Below, in pieces: positions 1 to 6,773 of a DNA stretch of 64,000 nucleotides (the first letter of the stretch is position 1; each line of letters opens with the position of its first letter). This stretch comes from Belliella calami (lineage in GTDB: Bacteria; Bacteroidota; Bacteroidia; Cytophagales; Cyclobacteriaceae). Location of the stretch: NCBI RefSeq assembly GCF_022549695.1, contig NZ_JAKZGS010000007.1, positions 1 to 64,000 on the forward strand, read 5' to 3'. The translations under genes and the position numbers were made by a program. Under the pieces are notes generated by a model. The model was not told the origin of the DNA, ran no database searches, and was given only the letters and a program-made list of their open reading frames with translations.

Positions 1-81
1 CCTCCTCCATGGATCAGCTGAATAACCAATGTAGAATTTGTCAAAAATTGAAGAATATAATATGTATAAGTAAAAATCCAC
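1..81 (-). CDS. GIY-YIG family endonuclease, N-terminal fragment (runs off the left edge)
   Basis: Only the first 27 codons are inside the window. Reading leftward from a GTG codon at 79-81, the frame stays open to base 1 and contains the GIY-YIG signature as LYILYS followed by KFYIGYSADPWRR, which is the conserved start of the small single-domain (UPF0213-like) nucleases. Such proteins are about 80-100 residues, so most of the gene, including the catalytic Glu, lies outside. GTG is chosen because it is the only usual start directly in front of the conserved strand. The gene follows the tRNA-Asn gene and its terminator in the same direction. The exact role of this subfamily is not established; DNA repair or nicking is usually assumed. 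Confidence 0.7.
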   Translation of the reverse strand, partial: MDFYLYILYSSIFDKFYIGYSADPWRR

Positions 82-93
82 TTCTTGAAAAGA

Positions 94-122
94 AAAAAAA
101 CCTCAGATTTCTCTGAGGTTTT
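94..122 (-). terminator. Rho-independent terminator of tRNA-Asn
   Basis: A hairpin with stem ACCTCAGA / TCTGAGGT and a short loop lies directly after the tRNA 3' end. On the minus strand it is followed by a run of eight T. It separates the tRNA from the GIY-YIG gene. Confidence 0.8.
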
Positions 123-123
123 G

Positions 124-197
124 CTCCCCCTCTAGGGCTTGAACCTAGGACCCCATGATTAACAGTCATGTGCTCTAACCAACTGAGCTAAGGAGGA
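124..197 (-). tRNA. tRNA-Asn (anticodon GTT)
   Basis: The reverse complement folds into a full cloverleaf. The acceptor strands TCCTCCT and AGGGGGA pair with one G-T wobble, the D-arm region reads AGCTCAGTTGG, the anticodon loop is CTGTTAA with anticodon GTT (Asn), and the T arm is GGTTCAAGCC. The discriminator base is G. CCA is not encoded after it (the genomic bases are CAA), so the CCA end must be added enzymatically. The length is 74 bases with no variable-arm extension. A promoter lies upstream at 237-268 and a terminator downstream. Confidence 0.97.
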
Positions 198-236
198 ATT
201 TTGTTTGTTTTGTCAACGCTTTCCGTTAACGTGATG

Positions 237-268
237 CAAACATAACAGGATGTTTGATTTTTTCCAAA
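237..268 (-). promoter_or_regulatory. Bacteroidota-type promoter for tRNA-Asn
   Basis: On the minus strand there is a TTTG box (265-268), 20 bases of spacer, and TATGTTTG (237-244). This fits the Bacteroidota sigma consensus TTTG-N19-21-TAnnTTTG. The expected transcription start is about 30 bases before the mature tRNA 5' end. No gene lies between the promoter and the tRNA. Confidence 0.75.
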
Positions 269-394
269 CACTAACATCAAAAAAAATCAGCTTATCAGCC
301 TTCAAAGATTTTTTAACCTATTAATCAGACACTTATTTTTTCATAAAAAAGAAAGAAATTTTCTTTATCTTCAAACATTAAAAAAAAACTCCCA

Positions 395-1039
395 ATGAAA
401 ACCAAAATCCTCTTATTGGCTATTGCCTTATTTTCTTTCAGTCATGCATATTCGCAAAGCAAAATCAAAATCGCATGCGTGGGAAATAGCATCACACAAG
501 GTCCTGGCAGAGATCACCAAGATAGCTACCCACTTCAGTTGCAGGAAATGATTGGCGATGAATACTTGGTCAAAAACTTTGGTGTAAGCGGTAGGACGCT
601 GCTAAAAAAAGGGGACAAACCTTATTGGAACGAACCACAGTTCAAGCAAGTGAAGAGATTTTCTCCTGATATTCTAATTATCAAGCTGGGAACGAATGAT
701 TCCAAGCCTCAAAATTGGATACATAAAAAGGATTTCAAACAAGATTACCTAGATTTAATAGCAGCATTCAAAACGGCTATGCCACAAAATAGTCAAGTCT
801 ATATCTGCATCCCAGTACCTGTCGCAAAGGATAATTGGGGAATCAATGAAAAAGTAATGATAGAAGAAATCAGACCTCTTTTGCTCGAAATTTCAAATGA
901 AACAGGTGCCAAAATCATTGACTTGCACAGCCCATTAAAAGAACGTCCAGACCTTCTCCCTGATGGCGTACACCCTAACACGGAAGGGCTGGGAATCATG
1001 GCACAGACCATCGCAACCGAAATTACTTCCTCTCGCTAA
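395..1039 (+). CDS. Secreted SGNH/GDSL-type esterase
   Basis: A 214-residue protein with a signal peptide (residues 1-21, ending ...HAYSQ), so it is probably periplasmic. The four SGNH blocks are visible: GNSIT with nucleophile Ser32, NFGVSG around 61-66 with the oxyanion Gly, LGTND with Asn101, and DGVHPN with the catalytic Asp190 and His193. The family contains carbohydrate and acyl esterases (acetylxylan-esterase-like, sialate-O-acetylesterase-like, lysophospholipase-like). The substrate cannot be read from the sequence, though a role in deacetylating glycans is common for secreted Bacteroidota members. The gene stands alone: tRNA-Asn is on the opposite strand upstream and a convergent gene lies downstream. 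Confidence 0.88.
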   Translation: MKTKILLLAIALFSFSHAYSQSKIKIACVGNSITQGPGRDHQDSYPLQLQEMIGDEYLVKNFGVSGRTLLKKGDKPYWNEPQFKQVKRFSPDILIIKLGTNDSKPQNWIHKKDFKQDYLDLIAAFKTAMPQNSQVYICIPVPVAKDNWGINEKVMIEEIRPLLLEISNETGAKIIDLHSPLKERPDLLPDGVHPNTEGLGIMAQTIATEITSSR

Positions 1040-1308
1040 AATTGCTGAGGGACAGAGAACTCTAAGAATAAGTTTTATTTACTGAGTTTACTTGGCATTT
1101 TTTCTTATCGTTTTCAATCCTTGGACACGCTTCTTAATCGAAGTAAAGAGACCTCTCCTGCCGTCGAGGTGACATAATCATAGAAGCCCTGATTCTTGTA
1201 TCTTGTTTTTCGCTTCTCGTTTCTTGCCACTCTGTCTCTCGCTTCTAATCTCTCGCTTCTCTTTTCACAGATTCCCCAAATCTAAAATCAACCCTCTTTA
1301 ATCTAAAA
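1040..1308. repeat. Intergenic spacer with low-complexity and degenerate dispersed repeat
   Basis: A spacer between convergent genes. Bases about 1152-1180 (GAGACCTCTCC, then GTCGAGGTGACA) resemble a decayed copy of the repeat seen at 47.1 and 62.5 kb. Bases about 1200-1262 are a pyrimidine-rich simple sequence made of TCTCGCTTCT-like words. The same kind of words, in complement, fills 50205-50340. No coding potential is seen. Confidence 0.5.
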
Positions 1309-1947
1309 TCACAACTCAATCATCTCCAAGACAGGTTCTAAAGACATTCCTCCTGGATTCAACCCTGGCTTACCTTCTGGTATTTCTACACCCAATTTAT
1401 CAAAATACTTTTCCCAGATGGGAAAGAGTTCTCCTGTACCAGGATCTTTGTAGGTCATTGGTTTGGGAGTAAAGAAGTCCTCTCCCCCATTTGCCGCCTT
1501 AAAGGAAAAATGTATCAATTCGGAGCAATAGAAAGCATCATTTTCAAAATCAAAAACTGAATCATACGGCTTACCCAAATGCTTTTGTGCTTCTTCAATG
1601 GCTGCTGGAATCAAATGTCTATACTCCTGATTCAATCTACCGACCATCACTTTAGGGTTTCCATTTGAGTCCACATGCTTATCCAAAAAACTATGAAGTG
1701 GTGTTTTACTGACACCTTTCCCAATGGCTTCCAAAACAAACCAATCTCCGGATTCCTTCATCAGTAATCCATTATGTGAAAAATCCCTACCATCATACCC
1801 TTGGGTAACTTTCCTAATTGCATCACAAAAATCACCACAATCTCCATCTTGAAAAAGGATATCTCCTTCTTGAAATTGAAATTCTGTGGTACAGGAAAAG
1901 CTGATTATAGCTAGGAAATATAGTACTAGAGAATACTTTAATCTCAT
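1309..1947 (-). CDS. YiiX/YebB-like NlpC/P60-superfamily cysteine hydrolase, lipoprotein
   Basis: A 212-residue protein with a lipoprotein signal (hydrophobic segment ending SFSC, lipid-anchored Cys19). The core matches the permuted papain-like YiiX family. EGDILFQ starts the domain (27-33), FSHNGLL carries the catalytic His58, and FYCSELI carries the nucleophile Cys141, preceded by the usual LGKPYD segment (124-129). Members hydrolyse amide or ester bonds in cell-wall or lipid substrates; the precise substrate is not known. It is likely attached to an envelope membrane facing the periplasm. It appears to be a single gene, convergent with the SGNH esterase. Confidence 0.82.
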   Translation of the reverse strand: MRLKYSLVLYFLAIISFSCTTEFQFQEGDILFQDGDCGDFCDAIRKVTQGYDGRDFSHNGLLMKESGDWFVLEAIGKGVSKTPLHSFLDKHVDSNGNPKVMVGRLNQEYRHLIPAAIEEAQKHLGKPYDSVFDFENDAFYCSELIHFSFKAANGGEDFFTPKPMTYKDPGTGELFPIWEKYFDKLGVEIPEGKPGLNPGGMSLEPVLEMIEL

Positions 1948-2205
1948 TTGAATAAATATTTACAATTTGACAACCAAAGAGAAATAAAACAATGTAAGAA
2001 GTACAAAGAATGCTATCCGTTCTCTTTCGCACTTCACTTAACATAATCTTAAAATTTCTCAATCTTTCAATTTAACTATCAGTTGAAAATAGTAGCATCG
2101 GCCACGGCGGACAAGATTTATAAGGTACAAAGAATGCTATTTAACCACTCTCGTACGTCAGCTAACCTTCCAACTCTCTAACCTTCCAACCTTGCAATCC
2201 TTCTT

Positions 2206-2493
2206 TCAAATCACCAAGAAGAAAAAGAAAAGAGCTACACCCAACACCAAAATCATTTTTTTTGATTTATCCTTGACTGCTTCTGTGATTTTTCTTTTGC
2301 GAAGCACAAGAACTGCAATGCTGAGTCCAAAAAACTGTAAGGCTATCCCGACACCATTCAATGGCCCCATTGGCGCTTCCAAAACTTGATAATATGTATT
2401 TGCCAATGCCAAAAGACATAAAATGATCCCTGTCGCGCCAAATAAAAACGATCTTTGCAATAGCAAATCCTCGTCTTTTTCCATCCAATTCAT
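2206..2493 (-). CDS. Small integral membrane protein, function unknown
   Basis: A 95-residue protein (or 92 if the second Met, MEKDED, is used) with a short charged N-terminus and three hydrophobic segments at about 13-32, 46-62 and 79-95. The last two are separated by a Lys/Arg-rich loop (RKRKITEAVKDKSKK), which suggests that loop faces the cytoplasm. I do not recognise the family. It sits 52 bases downstream of the polX-like gene on the same strand and may be co-transcribed with it. Confidence 0.6.
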   Translation of the reverse strand: MNWMEKDEDLLLQRSFLFGATGIILCLLALANTYYQVLEAPMGPLNGVGIALQFFGLSIAVLVLRKRKITEAVKDKSKKMILVLGVALFFFFLVI

Positions 2494-2545
2494 ATTTCTT
2501 TATTTAATAAATAATGCAACCAAAATGCTTTGGCTATAATTCAAT

Positions 2546-4240
2546 TTACTTTTTCTTTTTGGAAAAATGCTTTTCAATCTCCTCAAGATTCAATGCATTG
2601 AAAGTCATATCGGCTGTCAAGCCTCCTTTTCTTCCTACCAAAACACCATAACGCATATCCGCATATCCTTCCATAGCATGCGCATCAGGATTGACAGAAA
2701 GCATAACTCCCTGCTCCAATGCATAATGAATCCAGCGCCAATCCAAGTCCAATCTCCAAGGATTTGCATTGATTTCAATAACTACACCGTTTGCCGCGCA
2801 GGCATCTATGATCACTTTATGGTCGATAGGATAACCTTCCCTTCTCAGTAGAAGTCTACCCGTAGGATGTCCAAGAATAGTTGTATGTGGATTTTCTATG
2901 GCTTTGAGCAAGCGTGCTGTGGCTTTTTTTCGATCCATACTCAACCCTGAATGGATCGAGGACACAATAAAATCAAAACTAGCCAACACTTCTCCTGGAT
3001 AATCCAAACTACCGTCTGTCAAAATATCACTTTCTATCCCTTTGAAAATCTTGAAGGGAGCCAACTCTAGATTCAACTCATCGATTTCCCTTTGTTGCTT
3101 TTGTACTTTTTCGATATCCAATCCGCCAGCATAACTTGCTGTCCGGCTATGGTCAGAGATCCCCAAATACTCATATCCCAAGGACTTGCAATGCTCAGCC
3201 ATCTGCCGCAAGGTATGCTTTCCATCACTGTAGGTAGAGTGATTGTGCAGGATTCCCTTTAGGTCTTTCTCTTCCAACAATGCCTTTTCTTCATCTTTTG
3301 CCCAGTCAAATTCGAAAAAACCCTCTCTCAATTCTTCAGGAATCCACCTAAAACCAGCTTTCTTATAAACTTCTTCTTCGGTCATAAAAGCTTCAGAATT
3401 CAGAATATCGATAAATGGCACATTCCCTTCCATTGGAAAAAGCAAATGCGCCTTGCAACCAGTTCTCAAGATTTTCTCTTTGATGAATTTTTCACTATCT
3501 GTGAAATGGATAATTATTTGCACTTCAGGATCAATGATCTTTCCTCTCCATTTGAAAGGACTGCTTCGCTTATAATCCTGCTCTATGTTAATTATTGAAC
3601 CTAGTGCTTTGATGACTGTATCCTTATCCTCTACTGCAAAAAGCCATTCTACCTCAGTAATGATTTCCATTTTCCTGGCAAATTCACCTACAATAGCTTG
3701 AGTCTTTACATCTTTCAAAATCTTGAATTCATTATCCAAAGCAAGCACAGCCTCCTCTATATCGGCAAAGAGCCATTTTCCCTGATTTGACGCTTTAAAT
3801 TCAAGCGCTTGGATAATACTTTCCTGCGTCTTCTCTCCAAAACCTTTTATTTTTGCCACTTGACCAGCTTGGCAAGCTTCCAAAAGTTCGTGCGTAGAAG
3901 TGATATTCATTTCTTCCCAAAGTATTTTTACTTTTTTTGGACCAAGGCCTTTCACTTCCAACACTTCCAAAATTCCCTTCGGAGTCTTTGCCAGCAATTC
4001 TTCTAGATAGGTATGCGTTTCAGTTGTATCCAAATGAAAAATCACTTCTGCAATACTCTTTCCTATTCCGGGGATTTTTTGGAGCTCTTCAAAGCTTTTT
4101 CCTTCTATAAAAATATCCTCACCTCTTTCTAAGGTATTGACAGCTGTTTGATAGCTGCGGATCTTGAATGTATTTTCGTCATGAAGCTCCATCAACTTAA
4201 TGATGAGCTTGAGTTTCTTGATTATGCTTTTCTGATCCAA
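2546..4240 (-). CDS. polX: PolX-type protein: helix-hairpin-helix, degenerate polymerase X core, PHP phosphoesterase
   Basis: A 564-residue protein with the bacterial PolX architecture. The N-terminal 8-kDa-like and HhH region (about 1-150) contains GIGKSIAEVI and GLGPKKVKIL. A central nucleotidyltransferase-like region follows (about 150-310), then a C-terminal PHP domain (about 325-560) with HNHSTYSDG, ISDHSRT, HPTGR and NPDAH, the metal-binding motifs of a 3'-5' exonuclease/phosphoesterase. In active PolX enzymes the palm carries GS...R and a DxD pair. Here the matching stretch reads VGEFARKMEIITEVEWLF, with Glu-x-Glu and no GS motif, so polymerase activity is doubtful while the nuclease half looks intact. 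The family is linked to base-excision repair. Start chosen at MDQKSIIKK. Confidence 0.88.
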   Translation of the reverse strand: MDQKSIIKKLKLIIKLMELHDENTFKIRSYQTAVNTLERGEDIFIEGKSFEELQKIPGIGKSIAEVIFHLDTTETHTYLEELLAKTPKGILEVLEVKGLGPKKVKILWEEMNITSTHELLEACQAGQVAKIKGFGEKTQESIIQALEFKASNQGKWLFADIEEAVLALDNEFKILKDVKTQAIVGEFARKMEIITEVEWLFAVEDKDTVIKALGSIINIEQDYKRSSPFKWRGKIIDPEVQIIIHFTDSEKFIKEKILRTGCKAHLLFPMEGNVPFIDILNSEAFMTEEEVYKKAGFRWIPEELREGFFEFDWAKDEEKALLEEKDLKGILHNHSTYSDGKHTLRQMAEHCKSLGYEYLGISDHSRTASYAGGLDIEKVQKQQREIDELNLELAPFKIFKGIESDILTDGSLDYPGEVLASFDFIVSSIHSGLSMDRKKATARLLKAIENPHTTILGHPTGRLLLRREGYPIDHKVIIDACAANGVVIEINANPWRLDLDWRWIHYALEQGVMLSVNPDAHAMEGYADMRYGVLVGRKGGLTADMTFNALNLEEIEKHFSKKKK

Positions 4241-4423
4241 TGTTTTGATGGGCTTAATTCACGATATAGACAAATGTCCTAATTAATTGTTTCAAAATAA
4301 AATCATAACGCTTAACTTAAGCAAATGATAGCAATAAAAACGCTATTCTTTCTTGCTGATAAAGTTCTAAACTTTGCCAAGAACAAAACAGAGCTAGATC
4401 AAGTAAAATATCAGAAACAAACC

Positions 4424-6049
4424 ATGAAGTATCTATATTCCTTTTGCTTTTTTGCAATTATCTCTTCTAGCCTTTTTGGTCAAGTCGAGTTCACTCATAG
4501 ATTAGAATTTGAAGCTGAATTTTTAGCAAACAATTTCATGACTTCTTTCTATAAGGATGGAATTATTGGTTTTAGAACAATGAAGGAGAAGGGTTTTAGT
4601 TCAAAACTGAATTTTGAGATGTTCACAGCTGATTTCGATCTTAACCAAGGGCCTTTAAAAAAAATGGCTGTACGTGACAATCACGAGTTAGCAGGGTACG
4701 ATCTTGACGGGGAGATTTTCTATGTGCTATTTCAAAAACGAAATTCCACAATCGGTGAAGATCGATATATCATCGAAATCAATCTTGAGAATCATCAAAC
4801 AAAAGAGTATAACCTCTCAAATGTACTGGACATGGAGCTCAAGGAGTTTTATGTAATGGAAGGAAAAGTGATTTTTATGGGAATTTCGGAATCTTTGCCT
4901 GTTTTGCAACTTTTTGACCTTTCGACAAACAATATTTTTACAGCACAAGGGATCTACTCAAAAAACACCGAAGTATTGCAATTGAGAAAAGATCACGAGC
5001 TTAAGGTTTTGGATGTATTGGTCAGCAAAAGAAACCAATATAAAGTGAAAGAGGTCTCTATACTGACTTTTGACATGGAGGGAAATAAATTACGGGAAGT
5101 AAATGTAGATCGACTGGATGATCCTAAACTCGAAATAATCGAAGGAATTCTAACACCTTTTCAAGAATATTCACAATCCCTTATCGGCACATTTGGAAAA
5201 CAAAGGCAAGAAGCTTATCAGGGTATCTATTTGATAGATATCAACGAGTTTGGTGAGTCCACAAAAAAGTATTATACGTTAGAAGATTTCCCCAATTTTT
5301 ATAATTATTTATCTGAGAAGCAGCAAGCAAGGAAAATCAAGTCTCTTGAAAAATCTCTCAATAAAGGTAAATCCCCAGATATTAGAGCTGCATTTTCAAC
5401 AAGAGAAGTAATTACTTTGGGAAACGGTTATTTGATTTACAGCGATTTGTTCACTGCCAATAATCCACGGTATTATCCTCGGGATGGAGTCTATGCAAAC
5501 AATATGTATAGAATGAATCAATTTGGCCCTATGTACAACTCGATGATGTTCAATGACCCTTATTTTTTAAGAGGATTGCCCTATGGCCCAGGTATGAACA
5601 ATTACAGAGAAGGCGAATACAAATTTCATGCTGCCCAGTTGTTGTTACTTGACAATGATGGCAATATCATTTGGGACAACTCCCTCAAACTTCCCGGAAA
5701 GACTACAAACAATCCAGGGAAATTTGGGGAAATCAGTTTTACCGGAGAAAAATTGCACTTTATGTTTCTCGATAACAAAATGCTTTCTTTGAGCTATATT
5801 TATGATGGTGAATTGATTTTTGAAAATGAAACCTATGAGATTGCCTTGATTGATCAAAACGAGCGTATTCGGGAAACTGACGAAAACAGCCTGATGCTCT
5901 CTTGGTGGTATGACAACAACTATTTACTTTCTGGAAAACAAACAATTAGATTTCAGGATAACCAGAATAGACAAAGCACAAAGGATGTGTTTTTTTTGAC
6001 GAAAATAGCTGTGAATGGAGCTTTATTTGATCCTGAAAAAGAGGATTAA
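4424..6049 (+). CDS. Secreted protein of unknown function with an Asn/Met/Tyr-rich insert
   Basis: The frame is open from 4325, but the Met at 4424 starts a good signal peptide (MKYLYSFCFFAIISSSLFGQ) and is preferred, giving 541 residues. The mature protein has alternating short hydrophobic and charged stretches that suggest beta-propeller-like or other beta-rich repeats. I do not recognise a named domain. Around residues 365-410 there is a low-complexity segment rich in N, M, Y, P and G (for example NNMYRMNQFGPMYN). It probably resides in the periplasm or on the surface. No neighbour on the same strand suggests a pathway. Confidence 0.7.
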   Translation: MKYLYSFCFFAIISSSLFGQVEFTHRLEFEAEFLANNFMTSFYKDGIIGFRTMKEKGFSSKLNFEMFTADFDLNQGPLKKMAVRDNHELAGYDLDGEIFYVLFQKRNSTIGEDRYIIEINLENHQTKEYNLSNVLDMELKEFYVMEGKVIFMGISESLPVLQLFDLSTNNIFTAQGIYSKNTEVLQLRKDHELKVLDVLVSKRNQYKVKEVSILTFDMEGNKLREVNVDRLDDPKLEIIEGILTPFQEYSQSLIGTFGKQRQEAYQGIYLIDINEFGESTKKYYTLEDFPNFYNYLSEKQQARKIKSLEKSLNKGKSPDIRAAFSTREVITLGNGYLIYSDLFTANNPRYYPRDGVYANNMYRMNQFGPMYNSMMFNDPYFLRGLPYGPGMNNYREGEYKFHAAQLLLLDNDGNIIWDNSLKLPGKTTNNPGKFGEISFTGEKLHFMFLDNKMLSLSYIYDGELIFENETYEIALIDQNERIRETDENSLMLSWWYDNNYLLSGKQTIRFQDNQNRQSTKDVFFLTKIAVNGALFDPEKED

Positions 6050-6112
6050 AAAAATAAATTCACTGTGATTAAATTAAGCTGCTATTAAAAGTTGTTTTGA
6101 TTTTTCAGAGTA

Positions 6113-6670
6113 TTATCTCCATCCACCGGGACTTTTTTTGATCATTTTTTTATATTCAGACGGTGTCATGCCAGTTATTTTTTTGAATTGGGAAGAAAGG
6201 TGTTGGACTGAACTGTAGTCTAATTTGTAGGAAATTTCACTTAAGGAGATTTCTTCATAAAACAGCCACTCTTTTACTTTATCGATTTTTAGGGAAATGA
6301 AGAATTTTTCAATCGTCACCCCCTCCATGCTACTAAATAAGTGACTTAATTTACTATAATCTTCATTCAATAAAGATTTGATATGTTCGGACATACTAAA
6401 TCCAGGAGGAACATCATCATTTTGCAATAGTTGGCGAAGAATTGTTTTTATTTTTTCTATTTTTTTGACATCCTTATCTTGGAGAATTTCGAAGCCCATT
6501 TTAACTAAACCCTCTTCTAGACTGGCCATAGCATCTTTGGTGGGTTTTTCTTTTATAAACACTTTCCCCAAAACCACCTTTTCAAAAGGAATATGTTGGT
6601 CTATCAATAGATTTTCTACGGCCATTACACATCTTGGGCATACCATATTTTTTATCTGCAGCTCTACCAT
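6113..6670 (-). CDS. AraC-family regulator with N-terminal HMA-like (CxxC) domain
   Basis: A 185-residue protein. Residues 1-65 resemble a heavy-metal-associated ferredoxin-like domain with the metal-binding pair in MVCPRC (Cys11, Cys14). The C-terminal half (about 85-180) is an AraC/XylS DNA-binding domain, seen in ISLSEISYKLDYSS (first HTH) and LSSQFKKITGMTPSEYKK (the typical end of the second HTH). The fusion suggests a transcription factor that senses Cu(I) or another soft metal; that is inference. It is transcribed divergently from the E1 dehydrogenase gene with about 100 bases between them, so it might regulate itself or that gene. No copper ATPase is visible nearby. Confidence 0.85.
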   Translation of the reverse strand: MVELQIKNMVCPRCVMAVENLLIDQHIPFEKVVLGKVFIKEKPTKDAMASLEEGLVKMGFEILQDKDVKKIEKIKTILRQLLQNDDVPPGFSMSEHIKSLLNEDYSKLSHLFSSMEGVTIEKFFISLKIDKVKEWLFYEEISLSEISYKLDYSSVQHLSSQFKKITGMTPSEYKKMIKKSPGGWR

Positions 6671-6773
6671 CTAGCTAATTTAACCAAAGATTCCCATTGT
6701 GAAGGAATCTTGCTCGAAATCATTCAGAAATTGAATAGAAAACTCTATTTTGTGGCTACAAAATAAGCCCATT

